64,000 bases of DNA from NCBI RefSeq assembly GCF_000020605.1, contig NC_012781.1, positions 3,039,501 to 3,103,500 of the forward strand, read 5' to 3'. Shown piece after piece: positions 58,649 to 64,000 of the stretch. A program made the translations under genes and the position numbers. The stretch comes from Agathobacter rectalis ATCC 33656. Lineage in GTDB: Bacteria > Bacillota > Clostridia > Lachnospirales > Lachnospiraceae. Under the pieces are notes generated by a model that ran no database searches, was not told the origin of the DNA, and saw only the letters and a list, made by a program, of their open reading frames with translations. Each line of letters begins with the position of its first letter. Position 1 is the first letter of the stretch.

Positions 58649-60702
58649 TCTTCTATGTCTCCTTCTTTTAGCATTTCGTCCAGTGTATCCTGTATCATGC
58701 GCTTCGCCTGCACGATAGTGACGCCTGTCAGCTGCGCGCCTGCCACATTTAAGTGTCCGCCACCGCCCAGCTTCTCCATGATTATCTGGACATTTATCTC
58801 GTCGATTGAACGAGAGCTGATATAAATCTTGTCATTGTACTCCGTGAGCACAAATGATGCCTTGATTCCTATGATATTGAGCAGCTCATTTGCTGCCTGT
58901 GCACCAACGATTGTCGGGCTCTCCACATTCTCGCTAGGGCATACCGATATGGCAAACGAGCCCCTGTATACCTCTGCATGGCGTACTGCCTCGGCTCTTG
59001 CCTTGTAGCATGCCATGTCATTTCTAAGCATCTTTCTGACGCGTGTTACCTCTGCGCCTGAGCGCTTCAAAAAGGCTGCCGCCTCAAATGTACGCACGCC
59101 TGTCTTTGTCATAAAGTTGTTGGTATCGATGAGGATGCCTGCGTAGATGCAGTCGGCCTCTGTCGCATTGATCTTGACTCCGTCGTTGAAGTACTGCAAT
59201 ACCTCTGCAACCATCTCACACGCACTTGATGCATACGGCTCGATATATGAGAGTATAGGATTCTCTATTATCTCGCTGCTTTGTCTGTGGTGGTCAAATA
59301 CGACTATCTTTCCTGTCTTTCTGAGGAGCTCAGGACACTCTGTGTAGCTTGGCCTGTTGGTGTCCACCACCATGACAAGCGTATCCTTGCTCACCATCTC
59401 AAGAGCTTCTTCGCTGTTTATAAACATATCCGCCGGGTAGCCCTTTGCCTCTGAAAATGTCTCCATAAGAGGTCTTACTGAGCTTGTCGGATCATTTATG
59501 ACTATCTGTGCCTTTTTGTCGAGATTCTTGGCTGCACAGTATATACCTATGCCTGCTCCAAGCGAGTCTACATCTGTGATGCTGTGGCCCATGATAAGCA
59601 CGTTCTCACAGGTCTCAATGATTTCCTGAAGCGCCTGTGCCTTGACTCTCGCCTTTACCCTTGTCTTGCTCTCCACCTGCTTTGACTTGCCGCCAAAATA
59701 CAGGATATCGTCGTGATCCTTTATAACTACCTGATCACCGCCTCGTCCGAGGGCTAAGTCTATGGCATTTCGCGCATATACGTAGTTTTCATTATACTTA
59801 TCGCTCTTTATACCGATTCCGATACTGAGTGTGACCGCCATCTCGTTGCCGACCTTTATAGCCTTGACCTCGTCGAGCACCTTGAACTTGTCCTCCTTCA
59901 TGCTGTCAAGGTACTTGTACTTGAACACCACGAAGTATTTGTCGTTTTCTATCTTTCTGACAAGTCCGTCATACTTGGCAAAATACTGGTTTACACGCCT
60001 GTCGATAAGTGCAACGAGCAGCGACCTCTTTACGTCCTCTATGCTGTCGAGCGCCTCATCATAGTTGTCAATATATACAAGCGCTGAGACCTGCTTCTGC
60101 TCTGTGATTTCCTTCTTGCAGTGATAAAGCTCCGACTCATCAAATACGTACAGCGCCGTCAAAAACTGGTCTGCTTCATTTGTGTCGATTATCTCATTTT
60201 CCTCTGCGATAGAGTTGAAATATATTCGCTTGACGGACAGACGGACTATGCTGTCCTCCTCCTCATTTACTATCTTGAAGTCTGTCGGCGCATCACTCTT
60301 GGTGAGAAGCTCTCTGGTCACTGTCGGAAAAAGTGTCGTGATGGATTTGTGATATTTTTTATCCACACCCATTAGCTCTGCGAATTTGTCATTTACCCAT
60401 AGTATCTTGCCGGAGTATTCAAGCAGGGCATACGGCACCTCAAACTCATTAAGCAGCCTCTTCTGCACCGATGAATACTGTGTTGCAAAGCTTATCAGCT
60501 CATTTGCAACGACCGACTTGCTTCTGACATACAAAAACAGCACGAGCGCAAAGTAAAACACTGTAAAGCCTACCATGCCATAGCCAAGCCTTCTGTCATA
60601 GCGCAGTGCTATTCCGTCAGCACATATCCACACAAACGTCAGATATAGCGGCCAGCACATGTAGCTTTTCAGCCTGCCCTTGAATTTTATTTTTTTCTTC
60701 AT
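58645..60702 (-). CDS. gdpP: c-di-AMP phosphodiesterase GdpP-like (PAS-GGDEF-DHH-DHHA1)
   Basis: This 685-residue protein has two membrane helices near residues 10-55, a PAS-like domain at about 70-150, a degenerate GGDEF domain at about 180-330, and a DHH domain with Asp-Val-Asp-Ser-Leu-Gly-Ala, Val-Val-Asp-Thr-Asn-Arg and Asp-His-His-Arg. A DHHA1 domain with [10 protein letters not shown] completes it. GdpP cleaves c-di-AMP to pApA or AMP and is inhibited by ppGpp. The region 60703-61033 before it holds a structured leader and a promoter. Confidence 0.95.
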   Translation of the reverse strand: MKKKIKFKGRLKSYMCWPLYLTFVWICADGIALRYDRRLGYGMVGFTVFYFALVLFLYVRSKSVVANELISFATQYSSVQKRLLNEFEVPYALLEYSGKILWVNDKFAELMGVDKKYHKSITTLFPTVTRELLTKSDAPTDFKIVNEEEDSIVRLSVKRIYFNSIAEENEIIDTNEADQFLTALYVFDESELYHCKKEITEQKQVSALVYIDNYDEALDSIEDVKRSLLVALIDRRVNQYFAKYDGLVRKIENDKYFVVFKYKYLDSMKEDKFKVLDEVKAIKVGNEMAVTLSIGIGIKSDKYNENYVYARNAIDLALGRGGDQVVIKDHDDILYFGGKSKQVESKTRVKARVKAQALQEIIETCENVLIMGHSITDVDSLGAGIGIYCAAKNLDKKAQIVINDPTSSVRPLMETFSEAKGYPADMFINSEEALEMVSKDTLVMVVDTNRPSYTECPELLRKTGKIVVFDHHRQSSEIIENPILSYIEPYASSACEMVAEVLQYFNDGVKINATEADCIYAGILIDTNNFMTKTGVRTFEAAAFLKRSGAEVTRVRKMLRNDMACYKARAEAVRHAEVYRGSFAISVCPSENVESPTIVGAQAANELLNIIGIKASFVLTEYNDKIYISSRSIDEINVQIIMEKLGGGGHLNVAGAQLTGVTIVQAKRMIQDTLDEMLKEGDIEE

Positions 60703-60837
60703 TTTACTCTCCTTATCCCCGGTGCGTTGCGCTGATGCTGCCAGTGCAACGGTTGCGGTTTCGAGAATGTACTACAAATTTATAAGTTACCGATCACACC
60801 TTTGTGCAACCCGTATCGATTGATATACCTACTAGAG
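60703..60837 (-). promoter_or_regulatory. Structured gdpP leader with mutually exclusive pairing
   Basis: Four segments on the minus strand are alternately complementary: a (GGGTTGCAC, 60812-60804), b (CCGCAACC, 60758-60751), c (GTTGCACTG, 60750-60742) and d (CAGCGCAAC, 60734-60726). a pairs with b, and c pairs with d as a 9-bp hairpin directly before the ribosome-binding site, but b can instead pair with c. This is the architecture of a switch acting on translation or transcription. No known aptamer was recognised. Confidence 0.5.
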
Positions 60838-60846
60838 AGTATACCA
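60838..60846 (-). promoter_or_regulatory. Extended -10 promoter of gdpP
   Basis: TATACT (60843-60838) is preceded by TGG (60846-60844), an extended -10. The -35 region is poor. This would give a leader of about 130 bases. Confidence 0.5.
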
Positions 60847-60942
60847 CTTTGTGGGGATTATTCCTAGTACTATATTTATCAGTTTGGAATTACAGGAGTT
60901 CAGGACAATCCTGTGTAATCTAAGCACAATTCTATGCAATCT

Positions 60943-60992
60943 AAAAAGCACCGCATATATCTGATATTAATATGATACATGCGATGCTTTTT
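60943..60992 (-). terminator. Terminator of the stomatin gene
   Basis: A stem AAAAAGCA-C-CGCAT with its complement encloses AT-rich sequence, followed by TTTTTAGA on the minus strand. It lies about 42 bases past the stomatin-like stop codon. Confidence 0.75.
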
Positions 60993-61033
60993 GTGTGCTC
61001 TCATCTTCCGGTATTCATTTTAATTAACTATAA

Positions 61034-61969
61034 TTACTTCTCAGTCTTATCCGCAGCTATTTCTGCAATTGACTTTGTAAGACCTGCAATCCCCTGAATC
61101 TCTGATGGGATGATAATCTTTGTAGCCTTGCCGTCTGCTGCCTTGGCAAATGCCTCTAAGCTCTTTATCTGGAGCACTGCGTTATCCGGATTTGCCTCCT
61201 TTAACATGCGAAGTCCGTCTGCATTGGCCTGCTGTATCTTGAGGATAGCCTCTGCCTGACCTGCTGCCTCCTGGATTGTTGCCTCCTTCTTTGCCTCTGC
61301 GCGAAGGATGGCTGCCTGCTTTTCAGCCTCGGCATCGAGGATGACTGACTCTTTATTTCCCTCTGCAACAAGGATTGTTGATTTTTTCTCACCCTCTGCA
61401 CGAAGAATGGCCTCTCTTCTCTCACGCTCTGCCTTCATCTGCTTCTCCATGGCATCCTGGATGGCCTTTGGAGGTATGATGTTCTTGAGCTCGACACGGT
61501 TTACCTTGATGCCCCATGGATCTGTTGCCACATCGAGTGTTGCGCGCATCTTGGTGTTGATTGTCTCACGGCTGGTAAGTGTCTCATCAAGCTCTAAGTC
61601 TCCGATGATGTTACGAAGTGTTGTGGCTGTGAGGTTCTCAATTGCCATGATTGGATTCTCTACTCCGTATGCGTAAAGCTTTGGATCTGTAATCTGGAAA
61701 TATACTACAGTGTCTATCTGCATTGTTACATTATCCTTTGTGATTACAGGCTGTGGCGGGAAATCTACCACCTGCTCCTTTAAGATGACTTTCTTTGCTA
61801 TTCTGTCGATAAATGGCACCTTGAGGTGAAGTCCTACGCTCCATGTGGTGAGATATCCTCCCAAACGCTCAATTACCATTGCATGTGCCTGTGGCACGAT
61901 TTTGATGCAGTTTACCAGTACTATAAGTACGATTACGAGTAACACTGCAAGTGCTATTAATCCTTCCAT
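61034..61969 (-). CDS. SPFH/stomatin-like membrane protein (QmcA type)
   Basis: This 311-residue protein has an N-terminal transmembrane helix, the SPFH/prohibitin domain (Gln-Ala-His-Ala-Met-Val-Ile-Glu-Arg-Leu-Gly-Gly-Tyr, Ile-Thr-Lys-Asp-Asn-Val-Thr-Met, Ile-Asn-Thr-Lys-Met-Arg) and a long charged coiled coil rich in Ala-Glu-Lys-Glu repeats. It assembles into ring-like cages on the membrane and quality-controls proteases in E. coli QmcA. It is paired with NfeD just upstream. Confidence 0.93.
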   Translation of the reverse strand: MEGLIALAVLLVIVLIVLVNCIKIVPQAHAMVIERLGGYLTTWSVGLHLKVPFIDRIAKKVILKEQVVDFPPQPVITKDNVTMQIDTVVYFQITDPKLYAYGVENPIMAIENLTATTLRNIIGDLELDETLTSRETINTKMRATLDVATDPWGIKVNRVELKNIIPPKAIQDAMEKQMKAERERREAILRAEGEKKSTILVAEGNKESVILDAEAEKQAAILRAEAKKEATIQEAAGQAEAILKIQQANADGLRMLKEANPDNAVLQIKSLEAFAKAADGKATKIIIPSEIQGIAGLTKSIAEIAADKTEK

Positions 61970-61975
61970 ATCCGA

Positions 61976-62419
61976 TTAAGCCTCCTTTACCCTTTTTACA
62001 ATTAGTTTTACTCCGCTTATCTTTACTACCTCGATAAGCTCGCCTTTTCTTATGACCTGGGTCTCGTCCTGCGGTCTGACTGTCCACTCCTGACCGTTTA
62101 CAACGGCTTTTCCCGTCTGCTTCATGCTGTCAGCATCCTCGGTGAGCACAGCTCTTTCTCCGACCAGACTGTCCACGTTTGTCTTCACTGTCCTGGAATT
62201 GATGTACTTCCCGGCCCATGGCTTTGTGAGAGCTAAAAGCACGACTGAAACGAGTATAAATGCAATTCCCTGAACCACGACATTGCCGCCAAGCAGTGCG
62301 ATTATAAACGCTACAAATGAGCCTGCCGCAAACCATATGGATGTGAGCCCGACTGTCATAAGCTCAACTAAAACAAAAACTACGGTGGCTGCCAACCAGA
62401 AAACAATGTATGTATCCAT
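61976..62419 (-). CDS. NfeD-family membrane protein
   Basis: This 147-residue protein has three or four membrane helices and a C-terminal OB-fold (Gly-Glu-Arg-Ala-Val-Leu, Gly-Gln-Glu-Trp, Ile-Lys-Val/Val-Val-Lys-Ile-Ser-Gly). It is the short NfeD1b-type form that accompanies stomatin. Six bases separate it from the stomatin gene; the pair is an operon. Confidence 0.92.
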   Translation of the reverse strand: MDTYIVFWLAATVVFVLVELMTVGLTSIWFAAGSFVAFIIALLGGNVVVQGIAFILVSVVLLALTKPWAGKYINSRTVKTNVDSLVGERAVLTEDADSMKQTGKAVVNGQEWTVRPQDETQVIRKGELIEVVKISGVKLIVKRVKEA

Positions 62420-62527
62420 TTGAACCCTCCCTTTTTATTAGTATTTGTTTTATATTCATTTTATACTATGTAATTTGATTATGCAACAAATATTAATTTT
62501 TTAAACATAAAACATTTTTAACCTAAA

Positions 62528-62559
62528 AAATCCCGACCACCATCCGGTAGTCGGGATTT
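62528..62559 (-). terminator. Terminator of the rpsF-ssb-rpsR operon
   Basis: A 10-bp stem AAATCCCGAC/GTCGGGATTT is followed by TTTTAGG on the minus strand, 15 bases beyond the rpsR stop. Confidence 0.85.
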
Positions 62560-62573
62560 ATCATACATTTATC

Positions 62574-62831
62574 TTATTCGCAAACGTATGGCATAAGAGC
62601 AAGATGACGTGCTCTCTTGATTGCTACTGTAAGAGCTCTCTGGTGCTTTGCACAGTTTCCTGTGATACGGCGTGGAAGGATTTTTCCTCTCTCAGAAATG
62701 TATCTCTTTAATTTGTTTGTATCTTTGTAATCAATGACATTGTCTTTTCCACAGAATACGCAGACTTTTTTTCTTCTACGCATTGGTCTTCTCTTCATTG
62801 ATGAACCATCAGCTGATTTATTGTAAGCCAT
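62574..62831 (-). CDS. rpsR: Ribosomal protein bS18
   Basis: This 85-residue basic protein has Val-Cys-Val-Phe-Cys-Gly-Lys and [19 protein letters not shown], the S18 signature. The cysteines could be zinc-binding. It is the last gene of the usual rpsF-ssb-rpsR operon, behind an AAGGAGG site. Confidence 0.97.
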   Translation of the reverse strand: MAYNKSADGSSMKRRPMRRRKKVCVFCGKDNVIDYKDTNKLKRYISERGKILPRRITGNCAKHQRALTVAIKRARHLALMPYVCE

Positions 62832-62870
62832 TTTTGTTACCTCCTTGAATATTTGTCCTCGTGGACACTA

Positions 62871-63314
62871 CTAATTGAATGGAAGCTCCTCGTCGATTCC
62901 GTCCGGAATGTTCATGAAGCCATCCCCAGCAGCCTGGCTAGGTGCAGGTCTGTCTGCCGGTGCAAATCCGCCTGCATTTCCTGATGCGGCTGATTTAGAC
63001 TCTGCAAACTCTGCATTTTCAACCACGACGTCAGTGGTGTATACCTTCTGTCCGTCCTTGTTTGTATAGCTGCCGGTCTGGATTCGGCCCTCAACAACAA
63101 ATTTTGTTCCTTTACGGCCAAATCTCTCAAAAAATTCTGCTATCTTTCCAAAAGCTACGCAGTTGATGAAATCCGTTGACTGCTCCTCTGCATTCTTGCT
63201 GTATCGTCTGTCTACCGCAAGTGAAAATCTTGCTATTGCAAGTGAGTTGTCCCCCTGGGCATAGCGGATTTCTGCGTCTCTGGTTAATCTACCCATAAGT
63301 ATTACTTTGTTCAT
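62871..63314 (-). CDS. ssb: Single-stranded DNA-binding protein
   Basis: This 147-residue SSB has an OB-fold (Met-Asn-Lys-Val-Ile-Leu-Met-Gly-Arg-Leu-Thr-Arg-Asp-Ala-Glu, Phe-Ile-Asn-Cys-Val-Ala-Phe-Gly-Lys). A glycine/proline/alanine-rich linker ends in Asp-Glu-Glu-Leu-Pro-Phe, the partner-binding tip. It lies 24 bases after rpsF. Confidence 0.97.
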   Translation of the reverse strand: MNKVILMGRLTRDAEIRYAQGDNSLAIARFSLAVDRRYSKNAEEQSTDFINCVAFGKIAEFFERFGRKGTKFVVEGRIQTGSYTNKDGQKVYTTDVVVENAEFAESKSAASGNAGGFAPADRPAPSQAAGDGFMNIPDGIDEELPFN

Positions 63315-63338
63315 AATACAATCTCCTATTTTCTTATA

Positions 63339-63629
63339 CTATGCCTCGTCTTTTCTAACGCATAAGAAACGAAGAACATTGTCCATGATACGAACGTCCT
63401 GCTCGATTTCTGCTGGGACTGTTCCCTCAGCATCGAACTGGATGAAGTAATAAAAGGCCTCAGTCATGTGCTGAATCTCGTAAGCTAATCTCTTCTTACC
63501 AGCCTCCTCAACTTCTGTAACAGTACCGCCGGCACGTGTGATGTACTCTTTTGCCTTCTCGACTACTGCTGTTCTCGCATCATCCTCGATCTTTGCACTA
63601 ACGACGAGTGCTAATTCATATTTGTTCAT
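63339..63629 (-). CDS. rpsF: Ribosomal protein bS6
   Basis: The ATG at 63629 follows AAGGAGG and starts Met-Asn-Lys-Tyr-Glu-Leu-Ala-Leu-Val-Val-Ser-Ala; the upstream frame to 63680 is not supported. The 96-residue protein has S6 motifs: Gly-Lys-Lys-Arg-Leu-Ala-Tyr-Glu-Ile and Tyr-Tyr-Phe-Ile-Gln-Phe. It heads the rpsF-ssb-rpsR operon. Confidence 0.96.
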   Translation of the reverse strand: MNKYELALVVSAKIEDDARTAVVEKAKEYITRAGGTVTEVEEAGKKRLAYEIQHMTEAFYYFIQFDAEGTVPAEIEQDVRIMDNVLRFLCVRKDEA

Positions 63630-63703
63630 GCGAATGTTACCTCCTTTTGGTCTCTGGCTCATAAATCTGATTATGAGCAAGGAATTTTATATCACGAGTT
63701 TAG

Positions 63704-63732
63704 ATAATAACATGAATCGTGGTACTTTTCAA
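63704..63732 (-). promoter_or_regulatory. Promoter of rpsF-ssb-rpsR
   Basis: TTGAAA (63732-63727), 17 bases, TATTAT (63709-63704) lie on the minus strand, about 75 bases before the rpsF start codon. Confidence 0.8.
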
Positions 63733-63816
63733 GGGGTTTTTGCAATTTTTCTTTAATTTTTATCAGGTCGGGACGTGCGCCGCGGGCAGGGGGAGGGCAC
63801 AGGCATACTTCCGCGT

Positions 63817-63995
63817 GAGCTACGCTTCGCTGCTAAGTGGCTGTACGAATTGTGATTTTGGTTTTCTATGCCTGACGAAACCGTCGCTACTCGCCATCCA
63901 TGGCTCGATAGCTCCTTGCCCCGGCTTCCATGCCGGGGCATTTCTGTACTTCGTAGCACAATTCTACAGCCTCTAAGCAGCTTCGCTATGCGCTC
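63817..63995. repeat. GC-rich imperfect inverted-repeat element with nested hairpins
   Basis: The arms 63817-63854 and 63957-63995 are imperfect inverse copies; GGCTGTA(C)GAATTGTG is matched at 15 of 16 positions. Inside are a perfect 9-bp hairpin (TGCCCCGGC, 63917-63925/63932-63940) and a small GACG-AAAC-CGTC hairpin (63874-63885). It is clearly richer in G and C than its surroundings. There is no convincing frame: a 68-codon frame here has no ribosome-binding site. It could be a repeat family member or a structured RNA. Confidence 0.55.
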
Positions 63996-64000
63996 TTGCG

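Noticed and set aside
63753-63959. A 68-codon minus-strand frame in the GC-rich element
   Set aside because: It lacks a ribosome-binding site, runs through perfect hairpins, and has no protein-like pattern.
1-64000. CRISPR arrays, tRNA and rRNA genes, prophage structural genes
   Set aside because: I looked for regularly spaced direct repeats, cloverleaf patterns and phage head or tail genes and found none I could support.

Overview
The window most likely comes from the chromosome of a motile, low-GC Firmicute of the Lachnospiraceae (Agathobacter/Roseburia type). This is inferred from several things together: AT-rich intergenic DNA, a T-box in front of metG, sigma-D type flagellar promoters, an agr-type peptide circuit, a pseudaminic-acid/Maf flagellin glycosylation locus, and housekeeping blocks in Firmicute order (rpsF-ssb-rpsR, gdpP-rplI-dnaB). 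No rRNA, tRNA or CRISPR array was seen.

Layout. 1-7.7 kb (mostly minus strand): a 2H phosphoesterase running off the left edge, an Rpn-like PD-(D/E)XK protein, a membrane protein, an AGCS amino-acid symporter, a NUDIX hydrolase, and metG behind a T-box leader. 7.7-15 kb: a divergent quorum-sensing cassette. Rightward are agrB, a LytTR response regulator and an AgrC-like kinase. Leftward, from its own promoter, is a 55-codon agrD-like gene with a TTG start. It is followed by a secreted DUF2712-like protein, a lipoprotein, two ABC permeases, an ATPase with a Glu in place of the Q-loop Gln (as in lantibiotic-immunity LanF proteins), and a membrane-anchored protein. 15-20.5 kb: an HD hydrolase, a Ca2+/Na+ antiporter, mntP behind a long leader that looks like the Mn2+ (yybP-ykoY) riboswitch, and a padR - HAAS membrane protein - DUF4097 operon with operator-like repeats.

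20.5-42.6 kb is an unstable accessory region. It holds two broken CgeB/DUF3880-like glycosyltransferase genes (one truncated, one split in frame by an IS21 element), two Maf (DUF115) proteins, at least two IS66 copies with nonsense codons, an IS630 transposase, and IS4 and IS1634 debris. In its middle, at 27.2-33.4 kb, sits a seven-gene minus-strand cluster: an unknown protein, a zinc-ribbon/TPR protein, a YdjI-like SPFH zinc-ribbon protein, a membrane protein, a HEPN-like protein, a KGGxGR-type ParA/MinD ATPase and a P-loop NTPase. This is the best candidate here for an undescribed stress or defence system.

42.7-56.7 kb: the pseudaminic-acid pathway genes pseB, pseF, pseI and pseG, plus an SDR and an ATP-grasp enzyme, with pseC displaced to 40.4-41.5 kb by transposon debris. 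No pseH-like acetyltransferase is visible. Next come a third Maf protein, a small helical partner, flagellin, a FlgN/FliT-like chaperone, fliS, an unusually long fliD, and flaG. Together these make, cap, export and glycosylate the flagellar filament. 56.8-64 kb: dnaB, rplI and a GdpP-like c-di-AMP phosphodiesterase with a structured leader, a stomatin/NfeD pair, rpsR-ssb-rpsF, and at the right edge a GC-rich inverted-repeat element.
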